Shown in pieces: positions 8,496 through 16,793 of a stretch of 64,000 nucleotides of DNA. Every line of letters starts with the position of its first letter. The first letter of the stretch is position 1. The notes beneath the pieces were generated by a model. The model saw only the letters and a list, made by a program, of their open reading frames with translations. It did no database searches and was not told the DNA's origin. Position numbers and translations under genes: made by a program. This DNA comes from Catellatospora bangladeshensis (lineage in GTDB: Bacteria > Actinomycetota > Actinomycetes > Mycobacteriales > Micromonosporaceae), in NCBI RefSeq assembly GCF_016862575.1, contig NZ_BONF01000002.1, positions 1 to 64,000 of the forward strand, in the 5' to 3' direction.

Positions 8496-10136
8496 TCGGG
8501 CGTGGGCGGGGGAGCGGGAGCGGCTGGGGGTCGGGCCGTCGATGAGGGCGTCGGAGTGGCGGGGGGCGGCGTCGCGGGCGTCGGCGTAGTAGTCGGACGG
8601 GCGGGTGGCGTCGAGGCCGGCGGGTACGCGCAGGCCGCGCAGGAGCAGGGTGCCGGCGACCACGACGAGCAGGTTGACGGCCAGGGCGAGCAGTCCGGTG
8701 TAGACGGTGGCGCGGGTGTCGAGGCCGAGCTGGGCCAGCGGGAGGTTGGAGCCGCCGAAGTGGGCCTTGAGGACGCGGCCGTCGGCGGCGCGCTGCGGGA
8801 TGTGGTACATCGCGAGCAGGCCGGTGCCCAGGCCGGTGAGCAGGCCCGCGGCCAGGGCGTAGCGGTGGAACCAGCCGGTCCACAGGCCGAGCACCACGGC
8901 GGGCACGGTCTGCAGCACGATGACGCCGCCGATCAGCTGCAGCTCGATGGAGAACTCCTGGTCGAGCAGCAGGATCGCGAGCAGCGCGCCGAACTTCGCC
9001 AGCAGCGACACCCAGCGGCTGACCCGGGCCTCCTCGGCGGGGGTGGCGCCGGGGCGCAGGTACTCCCGGTAGACCGAGCGGGTGAACAGGTTCGCCGCGG
9101 CGATGGACATGACCGCGGCCGGGATCAGCGCGGCCACCCCGATCGCGGCGTAGCCGATGCCCGCGCACCAGGCCGGGAACACCTCGTGGAACAGCTGCGG
9201 CACGACTGTGTTCAGGTCCCCGCCGACCGGGCGCACGCCCTGGCCGATGGCGAAGAAGCCGAGCATCGCCAGCAGCCCCAGGGCCAGGCAGTACACCGGC
9301 AGCGCGGCCGCGTTGCGCTGCACCGTGGCCCGGTCACGGGCGGCCAGGATGCCGGTCAGCGCGTGCGGGTACGCGAAGATGGCCAGCGCCGAGCCGATGA
9401 CCAAGGTCAGGTAGCCTGACCAGCCGCCCTCGGGCAGCAGCAGGCCGCTGGCCGGGGAGGCGTCGGCGGTGAAGCGCTCGCCCGCGCTCCGGAACGCCGC
9501 GACCCAGCCGCCGGACATGGCGACCAGCAGGATCACCGCGAGCACCAGCCACAGCAGCAGGATGTCCTTGGCGATGGACAGCAGCGCCGGGGCGCGCAGC
9601 CCGGACCGGAAGGTGCACACCGAGGCCACCAGGACGGCGGCGGCCAGCGGCCACTCGCCGGTGACGCCGAGCGTGGCGAACATCGCCCGCAGCGCGACGA
9701 GCTGCACCGCGATGTATGGCATGGTGGCCACGATCCCGGTGACCGCGACCAGCGCGGCCAGCCCGCGCGAGCCGAACCGGGCCCGGGTGAACTCGGCCGA
9801 GGTGACGAAGCCGTGCGCGTGCGACACCGACCAGGTGCGCGTGCTGATGACGTACGCCAGCGGCGCGCTGATGATGGCGAACGGCACCGCGAAGAAGCCG
9901 GCCGCGCCGACGCCGTACACCAGCGCAGGCACCGCGATGTAGGTGTACGCCGTGTACATGCTGCCGCCGAGCAGGAACCAGGTGACCCAGTTGCCGAAGG
10001 CGCGGCCGCCCACGCCCCACTCCTCCAGCGAGTGCAGGCTCGGCGGGCGGCGCCAGCGCGCGGCGAGGAAGCCGAGCAGCAGCATGGCGCCCAGCAGCAC
10101 GGTGAAGGTGCCGATCTCGACCTGGCGGGCGCTCAC
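8493..10136 (-). CDS. Sodium:solute symporter (MctP-like permease)
   Basis: The 547-residue integral membrane protein of the SSS family has about 13 hydrophobic helices. Family marks include WFLLGGSMYTAYTYIAVPALVYG in helix 2, SAEFTRARFGSRGLAAL, and the sodium-site region AALIPAAVMSIAAANLFTRSVY near residue 340. A DUF3311 protein encoded directly upstream, overlapping by 4 bp, is the arrangement known for monocarboxylate uptake permeases of the MctP type, so uptake of lactate, pyruvate or acetate is likely. The GTG start at 10136 uses the GTGA overlap and is probably translationally coupled. The last residues are a hydrophilic tail ending at a family A repeat. Confidence 0.88.
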   Translation of the reverse strand: MSARQVEIGTFTVLLGAMLLLGFLAARWRRPPSLHSLEEWGVGGRAFGNWVTWFLLGGSMYTAYTYIAVPALVYGVGAAGFFAVPFAIISAPLAYVISTRTWSVSHAHGFVTSAEFTRARFGSRGLAALVAVTGIVATMPYIAVQLVALRAMFATLGVTGEWPLAAAVLVASVCTFRSGLRAPALLSIAKDILLLWLVLAVILLVAMSGGWVAAFRSAGERFTADASPASGLLLPEGGWSGYLTLVIGSALAIFAYPHALTGILAARDRATVQRNAAALPVYCLALGLLAMLGFFAIGQGVRPVGGDLNTVVPQLFHEVFPAWCAGIGYAAIGVAALIPAAVMSIAAANLFTRSVYREYLRPGATPAEEARVSRWVSLLAKFGALLAILLLDQEFSIELQLIGGVIVLQTVPAVVLGLWTGWFHRYALAAGLLTGLGTGLLAMYHIPQRAADGRVLKAHFGGSNLPLAQLGLDTRATVYTGLLALAVNLLVVVAGTLLLRGLRVPAGLDATRPSDYYADARDAAPRHSDALIDGPTPSRSRSPAHAR

Positions 10137-10345
10137 CGCCGCCCCCGCCTGCTCAGCTGGTACACCAGCACGGTGACCGCCGTGGCCAGGAACGCGCAGC
10201 CCACCTGGTACCAGTAGAAGAACGGGATGCCCCACAGCCGCGGCTCCAGCCGGTCGTACAGGCCGACCGGCAGCGGCGCGAGGATCGGGATGAGCAGCAG
10301 CCACTGCCATCCGCGCCGTGCCGGACGTGCTCCGTGCTCGGCCAC
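10133..10345 (-). CDS. DUF3311 small membrane protein
   Basis: The 70-residue protein has two transmembrane helices (WLLLIPILAPLPVGL and FFYWYQVGCAFLATAVTVLVYQL). The conserved WGIPFFYWYQ segment identifies DUF3311, which accompanies SSS-family permeases in actinobacteria much as YhdT accompanies PanF. The GTG start at 10345 has AAGGAGG 5 bp upstream; longer open frame upstream lacks a ribosome site. It probably stabilises or modulates the symporter, but this has not been shown for the family to my knowledge. Confidence 0.88.
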   Translation of the reverse strand: MAEHGARPARRGWQWLLLIPILAPLPVGLYDRLEPRLWGIPFFYWYQVGCAFLATAVTVLVYQLSRRGRR

Positions 10346-10518
10346 CGGTGCCTCCTTTCGGGTCCGCCCCGGCGGCGGCACGCCGTGCCGGGGATCGCGC
10401 TGAGTGATCAGGACACTGTCTGCCGGTAACGCGCCGGTGACATCGGCGAAATCACCGGTCTTGCCGCGCGCGATCTTCCGGAACCGCCGCCCCCTTCCGC
10501 CGGGACCACCGCGACCCC

Positions 10519-10538
10519 TATATTGCACTCACAGTGCA
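10519..10538 (+). promoter_or_regulatory. -10 box and perfect palindromic operator, site 1
   Basis: TATATT (10519-10524) is a good -10 box and runs into TGCACT-CAC-AGTGCA (10524-10538), a perfect 6+6 palindrome with a 3-bp centre. The acyl-CoA dehydrogenase operon starts 29 bp further on. Related palindromes lie before the liv operon, the thiolase, the SDR and the tetR gene. Repression by the TetR at 20659 is my inference. Confidence 0.75.
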
Positions 10539-10566
10539 TCTTGTTTCAGTATGCAAGGAGGGCCGC

Positions 10567-11754
10567 GTGGCCGCACCTGTCACCGCCGACGACCTGCTGG
10601 CGCGGGTCGACGGCTTCCTGGCCGCGCACGATCCGGCCGGTGACCGGCTGGAGTTCCTGCGTGCCCGCTTCGACGCGGGGCTGGCCTGGGTGCACTACCC
10701 GGTCGGGCTGGGCGGAATCGGTGCACCCCGAGTGCTGCAATCCGTGGTGGACCAGCGCTTCGCCGCCGCGGGCGCGCCCGACAACCGGCCCCGGCGCATC
10801 AGCATCGGCCTCGGCATGGCCGCGCCCACCGTGCTGCGCCACGGCACGGCCGCGCAGCGCGCCCGCTACCTGCGTCCGCTGTGGACCGGCGAGGAGGTGT
10901 GGTGCCAGCTGTTCAGCGAGCCCGGCGCCGGCTCCGACCTGGCGGGCGTGGCCACCCGGGCGGTACGCGACGGCGACGGCTGGCTCGTCGACGGGCAGAA
11001 GGTGTGGACCTCCATGGCGCACCAGGCGCGCTGGGGCATCCTGCTCGCCCGCACCGACCCGGCCGTGCCCAAGCACCAGGGCCTGACCTACTTCGTGTGC
11101 GACATGCACGCCCCCGGCGTCGAGGTACGCCCGCTGCGGCAGGCCACCGGCGAGGCCGAGTTCAACGAGGTGTTCCTGTCCGGCGTACGGCTGGCCGACG
11201 AGCTGCGGATCGGCGCCGTCGGCGAGGGCTGGGCGGTCGCCCGCACCACGCTGATGAACGAGCGCGTCGCGATCGGCGGCAACGCGCTGCCGCGCGAGGG
11301 CGGCATGATCGGCGTGCTGGCCCGGACCTGGCGGGAGCGCCCCGAGCTGCGCACCCCGGCGCTGCACGACGAGGTGCTGCGGCTGTGGGTGCGCGCCGAG
11401 GCGCTGCGGCTCACCGGCGTACGCCTGCGCCAGCAGCTCGCCGCGGGGGAGCCCGGCCCGGAGGGCTCGGCCATGAAACTCGCCTTCGCCGCGCTCACCC
11501 AGCAGATCTCCGGCGTCGAGGTGGAGCTGCTCGGGGCCGAGGGCCTGCGCCACGACGGCTGGGACGCCACCCGGCCCGAGGAGGTGGACCTGATCGGGCG
11601 CGGCGCGACCTACCGCTGGCTGCGCGCGAAAGGCAACTCCATCGAGGGCGGCACGTCCGAGATCCTGCGCAACATCGTCGCCGAGCGGGTGCTCGGACTG
11701 CCCGCCGAGCCGCGCACCGACACCGGCGCCGCCTGGAAGGACCTGCCGCGATGA
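10567..11754 (+). CDS. Acyl-CoA dehydrogenase (catalytic partner)
   Basis: The 395-residue flavoenzyme has the acyl-CoA dehydrogenase order: helical N-domain, the FAD-binding LFSEPGAGSDLAGVATRA near residue 119, a middle beta domain with DGWLVDGQKVWTS, and a C-terminal helical domain ending NSIEGGTSEILRNI, where the Glu of EGGTSE is the catalytic base position. It dehydrogenates a CoA thioester at C2-C3, passing electrons to ETF. The GTG start at 10567 follows AAGGAGGG. Its stop overlaps the next dehydrogenase by 4 bp. A complete and a catalytic-residue-less subunit side by side recall the heteromeric FadE-type enzymes of sterol catabolism; the substrate is unknown. Confidence 0.92.
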   Translation: MAAPVTADDLLARVDGFLAAHDPAGDRLEFLRARFDAGLAWVHYPVGLGGIGAPRVLQSVVDQRFAAAGAPDNRPRRISIGLGMAAPTVLRHGTAAQRARYLRPLWTGEEVWCQLFSEPGAGSDLAGVATRAVRDGDGWLVDGQKVWTSMAHQARWGILLARTDPAVPKHQGLTYFVCDMHAPGVEVRPLRQATGEAEFNEVFLSGVRLADELRIGAVGEGWAVARTTLMNERVAIGGNALPREGGMIGVLARTWRERPELRTPALHDEVLRLWVRAEALRLTGVRLRQQLAAGEPGPEGSAMKLAFAALTQQISGVEVELLGAEGLRHDGWDATRPEEVDLIGRGATYRWLRAKGNSIEGGTSEILRNIVAERVLGLPAEPRTDTGAAWKDLPR

Positions 11755-12920
11755 ACCTCGACCTGCGCTACACCGAGGACCAGGAGCTGCTGCGCGACTC
11801 GGTGCGGGCCATGCTCGCCGACCACGCGCCGTGGACGCGGGTGCTCAAGGTCGCCGAGAGTCCTGAGCCCGACGACGCCGACCTGTGGCGGCTGCTCGCC
11901 GTCGAGACCGGACTGGCCGCCCTGGCCGTGCCCGAGCACCTGGGCGGGGCCGGGGGCGGCTTCGCGGAGACGGCCGTGGTGCTGGAGGAGCTGGGCCGCG
12001 CCTGCGCCCCGGTGCCGTACCTGGGCACGACGGTCGCCACCCGCGCCCTGCTCCACCTCGGCGACACGGACCTGCTGCGCACCGTGGCCGCGGGCGAGGT
12101 GATCGCCCTGGCCCTCCCGTTCAGCGCCGGACCACCGAGGGATGATCGCGAGTTCGTGTCCAAACCTGAGGTCCAGCCGCACTTCGTGACACGAAACAGC
12201 GATCTTGCCGCGCGATCCGAGGTCGAGGTGACCCTCTCCGGCGACGGCGAGCCGCTGCTCAACGGGGCGGTGCACAGCGTCGCGGAGGCGCTGCGGGCAC
12301 GGGTGCTGCTGGTGCCGGCGGGCGGCGGGCTCTACGCCGTGGACACCTCGGCGGCGGGAGTGCGGCGCGAGCAGGTGGTGTCGCTGGACGAGACCCGGCC
12401 GCTGTGCGACGTCTCGCTGTGGAACGTGCCCGCGCGGCTGCTCGCCTCGGGGGAGCGGGCGGCGGCGGCGCTGGACGCGGCGCTGGTGACCGGTGCCGCG
12501 CTGCTGGCCTCGGAGCAGCTCGGGCTGGCCCAGTGGTGTCTGGACACGACGGTCGAGCACCTGCGCACCCGGTATCAGTTCGGGCGGGCGGTCGGTTCGT
12601 TCCAGGCGCTCAAGCACCGGCTCGCCGACCTGTGGGTGGAGCTGGCGCAGGCGCGGGCGGTGGCCAGGCACGCGGCGGCCTGCGTGGCATCCGAGGACCC
12701 GGACGCGCGGCTGGCGGCGTCGCTGGCGCAGGCGCACTGCGGCCCGGTCGCGGTGCGCGCGGCGGAGGAGTGCGTGCAGCTGCACGGCGGCATCGGCTTC
12801 ACCTGGGAGCACCCCGCCCACCTGTACCTGAAACGGGCCAAGAGCGCCGCGATCGCCTACGGCACCGCCGCCCACCACCGCACCGTCCTCGCCACCCTCA
12901 CCGACCTCACCCCCGCCTGA
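11751..12920 (+). CDS. Acyl-CoA dehydrogenase-like partner subunit, with internal repeat
   Basis: The 389-residue protein has the N- and C-terminal helical domains of acyl-CoA dehydrogenases (VPEHLGGAGGGFAETAVVLEELG; RYQFGRAVGSFQALKHRLADL; QLHGGIGFTWEHPAHLYLKRAK). It lacks the Glu-Gly-Thr segment near the end, reading AYGTAAHHRT instead, so it is probably a non-catalytic partner in an alpha2beta2 enzyme with the upstream product. Residues 131-152 are encoded by a family B inverted repeat whose codons (AAA CCT, ACA CGA, CTT) are atypical here; the frame stays open. The segment lies between the N-domain and the beta domain, probably as a surface loop. The start is the ATGA overlap at 11751. Confidence 0.85.
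   Translation: MNLDLRYTEDQELLRDSVRAMLADHAPWTRVLKVAESPEPDDADLWRLLAVETGLAALAVPEHLGGAGGGFAETAVVLEELGRACAPVPYLGTTVATRALLHLGDTDLLRTVAAGEVIALALPFSAGPPRDDREFVSKPEVQPHFVTRNSDLAARSEVEVTLSGDGEPLLNGAVHSVAEALRARVLLVPAGGGLYAVDTSAAGVRREQVVSLDETRPLCDVSLWNVPARLLASGERAAAALDAALVTGAALLASEQLGLAQWCLDTTVEHLRTRYQFGRAVGSFQALKHRLADLWVELAQARAVARHAAACVASEDPDARLAASLAQAHCGPVAVRAAEECVQLHGGIGFTWEHPAHLYLKRAKSAAIAYGTAAHHRTVLATLTDLTPA
12144..12204. repeat. Inverted repeat, family B, copy 1 (inside a gene)
   Basis: The arms GATCGC and TTCGTGTC on the left and TGACACGAA and GCGATC on the right match the four intergenic copies of family B. It lies wholly inside the second acyl-CoA dehydrogenase gene in an open frame and adds about 20 residues. 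The middle is less symmetric than in the other copies. Confidence 0.85.
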
Positions 12921-13042
12921 CCGCATCGCGGTTGATTCATCACGAGTGCAAGTTTTGATCTTGCGCCGGGGTGATTTCAGTGGGTTCGTCAGGGGAGGTC
13001 ACGGGCTCGTAACGAGGGTATTGACGAGCCGTTTCTCAAACC
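12921..13042. other. Intergenic region before the liv operon
   Basis: No gene is seen here. GCAAG-TTTTGAT-CTTGC (about 12948-12964) is a small inverted repeat 27 bp after the dehydrogenase stop and could help end that transcript. The rest leads into the liv promoter. Confidence 0.4.
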
Positions 13043-13057
13043 TACACTCCTAGTGTA
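13021..13057 (+). promoter_or_regulatory. liv operon promoter with operator, site 2
   Basis: TTGACG (13021-13026), a 16-bp spacer and TACACT (13043-13048) make a near-consensus sigma-70-type promoter. The -10 box is itself the left arm of the perfect palindrome TACACT-CCT-AGTGTA (13043-13057). A repressor bound there would block RNA polymerase directly. The site matches the family seen at 10524, 19388, 19494 and 20596. Confidence 0.75.
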
Positions 13058-13099
13058 ATTACTTAGTCCTCCTTCATCCCGGCGATTGCAGAGGTGACG

Positions 13100-13990
13100 A
13101 TGAAAGCGCCGTCCGGCGAGACATCCGCGGCAGGGCACCGCCTCGCCCTGCGCGGCATCGGCGTGCGATTCGGCGGCCTGACCGCATTGGACGGGGTGTC
13201 GCTCGACGTCGCGCCCGGCCAGGTGGTCGGGGTGATCGGCCCGAACGGCGCGGGCAAGACCACGCTGTTCAACGTGGTCTGCGGCCTGGTCCGGCCCACC
13301 AGCGGCACGCTGGAGCTGAACGGCGCGCGCCTGGTGCCGCAGCCGCATCGGCTGGCCGGGCTCGGCGTCGTCCGCACCCTGCAGGGCGTCGGCCTCTTCC
13401 GCGGGCTGACCGTGCTGGAGAACGTGATGGCCGGTGCCACCTGCACCGCCCGCACCGGGTTCTTCTCAGGTCTGCTCGCCCTGCCCCGCGCGGACCGCGA
13501 CGAGCGGCGGCTGCGGGAGGAGGCGATGGCGCAGCTGGAGCGCTTCGGCGTGGCCGGTTACGCGGCGGCGCTGCCCGGCACGCTGCCGTACGCCGTGGGC
13601 AAGCGCGTCGCCCTGGCCCGCGCGCTGGCCGCCCGCCCGCGCCTGCTGCTGCTGGACGAGCCCGCGGGCGGGCTGGGCGCGCAGGACATCGAGGAGCTGG
13701 CCGAGCTGATCACCACGCTGCCGCGCGAGGCGGGCTGCTCGGTGATGCTCGTCGAGCACCACATGGACCTGGTGATGCGGGTCTGCGACCGGATCGCGGT
13801 GCTCGACTTCGGACGGCGCATCGCCGAGGGCACCCCGGACGAGGTCCGGGAGAACCCGGCGGTCACCGAGGCCTACCTAGGCGCCGAGGCCGACCCCATC
13901 CCGCTCGGCGAGGAGACCACCCCACCCGCCCCGGCGGCCGTCCCGTTCGTGCGGGAGGCCGCCCCGTCCGCGCAGGAGGCCGCGGCATGA
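13100..13990 (+). CDS. livG: Branched-chain-type ABC transporter ATPase LivG
   Basis: The 296-residue cytoplasmic ATPase has Walker A GPNGAGKTT near residue 55, Walker B LLLLDEP and the switch His in LVEHHMDLV. The usual LSGGQ-like signature is replaced by LPYAVGKRVALARAL, a variant found in LivG-type proteins. The C-terminal 35 residues are an Ala/Pro-rich tail beyond the fold. The ATG at 13100 has GAGG 5 bp before it; a GTG at 13094 is the alternative. It is the first gene of a livGFHM-plus-binding-protein operon, an unusual order with the ATPases first. HAAT-family importers take up branched amino acids, amides or organic acids; the setting suggests a carboxylic acid. Confidence 0.88.
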   Translation: MKAPSGETSAAGHRLALRGIGVRFGGLTALDGVSLDVAPGQVVGVIGPNGAGKTTLFNVVCGLVRPTSGTLELNGARLVPQPHRLAGLGVVRTLQGVGLFRGLTVLENVMAGATCTARTGFFSGLLALPRADRDERRLREEAMAQLERFGVAGYAAALPGTLPYAVGKRVALARALAARPRLLLLDEPAGGLGAQDIEELAELITTLPREAGCSVMLVEHHMDLVMRVCDRIAVLDFGRRIAEGTPDEVRENPAVTEAYLGAEADPIPLGEETTPPAPAAVPFVREAAPSAQEAAA

Positions 13991-14763
13991 GCGCCGACAC
14001 CACCGCCGATGCCCTGCCCGCGCCGGTGAGCGCGGGCGGCGCGACCGGCGACGCGATCCTGCGGGTGAGCGGGCTGACCGCCGGGTACGGCGCGGCGCCG
14101 GTGCTCCAGGACATCGAGCTGACCGTGCGGACCGGCACCATCGCGGCCGTGCTCGGCGCGAACGGCGCGGGCAAGACGACGCTGCTGCGCACCCTGTCCG
14201 GCCTGGTCCGGCCGAGCGCCGGGGACATCGTGTTCGACGGGCGGCCGCTGCGCGACGTGCCGGTGGAGCAGCTGGTGCGGCGCGGCATGGCGCACGTACC
14301 GGAGGGCCGGGGCGTGGTCGCCGAGCTGACCGTCGACGAGAACCTGCGGCTGGGCGGCCTGTGGCGGCGCGACCGCGCCGACGCGGCCAGGGCGCTGGCC
14401 GAGGTGTACGAGCTGTTCGAGCCGCTGGCCCAGCGCCGCCGGCACGCCGGGCACCAGCTGTCCGGCGGTGAGCGGCAGATGCTGGCGCTGGGCCGCGCCC
14501 TGGTGGCCCGGCCGAAGCTGCTGCTGCTCGACGAGCCGTCGCTCGGCCTGGCCCCGCGCGTGATCGCACAGATCATGGGCCTGCTGCGGCAGCTGCGCGA
14601 CCAGACCGGGCTGACCGTGCTGCTGGTCGAGCAGAACGTGCGCAGCGCGCTGTCGGTCGCCGACGAGGCGGTGGTCATGTCGCTGGGCCGCATCGTCACC
14701 GCGACCACGGCCGGCCGGCTGCGCGACGACGAGCAACTCCGCCACGCCTACCTGGGCTTCTGA
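13987..14763 (+). CDS. livF: Branched-chain-type ABC transporter ATPase LivF
   Basis: The 258-residue ATPase has Walker A GANGAGKTTLL near residue 58, signature HQLSGGERQMLALGRAL, Walker B LLLLDEPSLGLAP and HVPEGRGVVAELTVDENL, the last typical of LivF. About 22 extra N-terminal residues precede the fold. The start codon overlaps the livG stop as ATGA, so the two ATPases are translationally coupled and probably form a heterodimer under LivH and LivM. Confidence 0.92.
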   Translation: MSADTTADALPAPVSAGGATGDAILRVSGLTAGYGAAPVLQDIELTVRTGTIAAVLGANGAGKTTLLRTLSGLVRPSAGDIVFDGRPLRDVPVEQLVRRGMAHVPEGRGVVAELTVDENLRLGGLWRRDRADAARALAEVYELFEPLAQRRRHAGHQLSGGERQMLALGRALVARPKLLLLDEPSLGLAPRVIAQIMGLLRQLRDQTGLTVLLVEQNVRSALSVADEAVVMSLGRIVTATTAGRLRDDEQLRHAYLGF

Positions 14764-14790
14764 CCCCGCGATCCATGAAAGGAGGGCACA

Positions 14791-15669
14791 TTGGACCGCT
14801 TCGTCTTCCTCACCTTCGACGGCCTGTCCAAGGGTGCGGTGCTGGCCGCGTTCGCGCTGGCCCTGGTGCTCATCTGGCGGGCCGCCCGCATCGTCAACTT
14901 CGCCCAGGGCGCGATGGCGGTGGCCGCCGCGTACGCCGCCTACAGCGTCACCAGCGCGACCGGCTCGTACTGGCTGGGCTTCGGCGCGGCGCTGGCGGGC
15001 GGCCTGCTGATCGGCCTGGTCGTGGAGCGCGCGGTGATGCGCTTCGTGGACCACACCTCGCCGCTGGCCGAGGTGATCGTCGCGCTCGGCCTGGTGCTGG
15101 TGTTCCAGGCGCTGCTCGGCATCTTCTACGGCAACGAGTATCTGCCCACCGGCACACCGTTCAGCAGGACGGCGCTCACGGCGGGCGGGGTGCCGCTGCT
15201 GTCCCGCTACGACCTGTTCGTGTTCGGGGCGGTGCTGCTCGTCGTGGTCGCGCTCGCGCTGCTGTTCACGCGTACCCCCGTGGGACTGCGCATGCGGGCC
15301 TCGGCCTTCGCCCCCGAGGTGTCCCGGCTGCTCGGCGTGAACGTCGGCGGCATGCTGACGCTGGGCTGGGCGCTGGCCTCGGCGGTCGGGGCGCTGGCCG
15401 CGATGCTGGTCATCCCGACCGAGCTGGGCCTGCACCCGCACGCCATGGACCTGGTCTTCGTCTCCGCGTTCACCGCGGCCGTGGTCGGCGGGCTGGACAG
15501 CCCGGTCGGCGCGGTGGTCGGCGGCCTGTCCGTCGGCCTGATCCTCTCGTACGTCAGCGGCTACCTGGGCAGCGACGTCACCCCGATGGCGGTCCTCGTG
15601 CTGCTGCTCGCGGTGCTGCTGGTGCGTCCGGGTGGCCTCTTCTCCAGCACCGTGGCGAGGCAGGTATGA
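14791..15669 (+). CDS. livH: Branched-chain-type ABC transporter permease LivH
   Basis: The 292-residue protein has about eight membrane helices and the LivH marks RIVNFAQGAMAVAAAY near residue 35, GLRMRASAFAPEVSRLLGVNV (the ATPase-contact loop, about 165-185) and SAFTAAVVGGLDSPVGAVVGG. It forms half of the membrane channel. The TTG start at 14791 follows AAAGGAGGG by 5 bp and gives the natural N-terminus. The stop overlaps livM by 4 bp. Confidence 0.9.
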   Translation: MDRFVFLTFDGLSKGAVLAAFALALVLIWRAARIVNFAQGAMAVAAAYAAYSVTSATGSYWLGFGAALAGGLLIGLVVERAVMRFVDHTSPLAEVIVALGLVLVFQALLGIFYGNEYLPTGTPFSRTALTAGGVPLLSRYDLFVFGAVLLVVVALALLFTRTPVGLRMRASAFAPEVSRLLGVNVGGMLTLGWALASAVGALAAMLVIPTELGLHPHAMDLVFVSAFTAAVVGGLDSPVGAVVGGLSVGLILSYVSGYLGSDVTPMAVLVLLLAVLLVRPGGLFSSTVARQV

Positions 15670-16709
15670 GCATCCTCCGCAACTCGACACTGCTCCGGCA
15701 TCTCGCCTTGACGCTGCTGGCGGGGGTGGTGCTCTACCTGCTCACGCTGCAACTGGAGCCGTTCCGCAACTTCCAGCTGGCCACCGTCGCGGCGTACCTG
15801 TGCGCCACGGCCGGGCTGACCGTCCTGGTCGGCCTGAACGGGCAGCTCTCGCTGGGACACGGCGCGCTGATGGCGGTCGGCGCGTACACCGTCGCGCTGA
15901 GCCAGAACAGGCTCTCCGACGCGGGCGTCACCGGCAACCAGGTGCTGCCGCTGTCGCTGGCGCTGGGCGTGCTGGTCACCATGGCCGCGGGCGCCGTCAT
16001 CGGGCTGGCCGCCGCCCGCCTGCGCGGGCCGTACCTGGCCGGCGTCACGCTCGCCGTGGCCATCGCGGTGCCCGCCGCGACGGTCACCTTCGACGAGGTC
16101 TTCAACAGCGAGCAGGGCCTGCCCGTGTACGTCGAGCCGCCGCCCCTGTCGCTGGGCCTGTACTTCCCGAACGAGCGCTGGCAGGCCTGGATCGCCCTGG
16201 CCGGGGCCCTGCTCACCATGCTGCTGCTGGCCAACCTGGTGCGCAGCCGGATCGGGCGCAACCTGCGCGCGGTGCGTGACGACGAGGTGGCCGCCCGGTT
16301 GGCCGGCATCCACCTGGCCCGCACCCAGGTGCTCGCGTTCGTGGTGAGCGCGGCCTGCGCGGGCCTCGGCGGCGGCCTGATGGCGCTGCTGGCGCAGAGC
16401 GTCTCGCCCGGCGCGTTCTCGCTGACCCTGTCGCTGTTCCTGCTGATGGCCGTGGTCATCGGCGGGCTGGGCAGCCTGTCCGGCGCGGTGTGGGGCGCGC
16501 TCCTGCTCGTCGCGCTGCCCGACCTCACCCACGACACCACGGACTGGGTGACCCTGTCGCCCGAGGTGGCGCAGCGGCTGGAGGGCAACCTCCCGCTGGC
16601 CGTCTTCGGGCTGACCCTCATCGTCGTGATGATCGCCGCCCCGGGCGGCGTGCAGGGCCTGCTGCGCCGGCTCGGCGCCCTGGTCCGGCGGCGGGTCCCC
16701 ACCCGCTGA
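15666..16709 (+). CDS. livM: Branched-chain-type ABC transporter permease LivM
   Basis: The 347-residue protein has about ten membrane helices. GLNGQLSLGHGALMAVGAYT near residue 58 and GRNLRAVRDDEVAARLAGI near residue 200 are the classic LivM signatures; the latter is the cytoplasmic loop docking on LivG/LivF. It pairs with LivH. The ATG overlaps the livH stop (ATGA). The binding-protein gene follows after 84 bp with its own AT-rich leader. Confidence 0.9.
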   Translation: MSILRNSTLLRHLALTLLAGVVLYLLTLQLEPFRNFQLATVAAYLCATAGLTVLVGLNGQLSLGHGALMAVGAYTVALSQNRLSDAGVTGNQVLPLSLALGVLVTMAAGAVIGLAAARLRGPYLAGVTLAVAIAVPAATVTFDEVFNSEQGLPVYVEPPPLSLGLYFPNERWQAWIALAGALLTMLLLANLVRSRIGRNLRAVRDDEVAARLAGIHLARTQVLAFVVSAACAGLGGGLMALLAQSVSPGAFSLTLSLFLLMAVVIGGLGSLSGAVWGALLLVALPDLTHDTTDWVTLSPEVAQRLEGNLPLAVFGLTLIVVMIAAPGGVQGLLRRLGALVRRRVPTR

Positions 16710-16793
16710 TCACACGGCCGCACCACCGCACCAACCCGCTCCACCGCATTTATATCGATAATCATCAATGTATTCGAAGGGATCGGTGTCACC

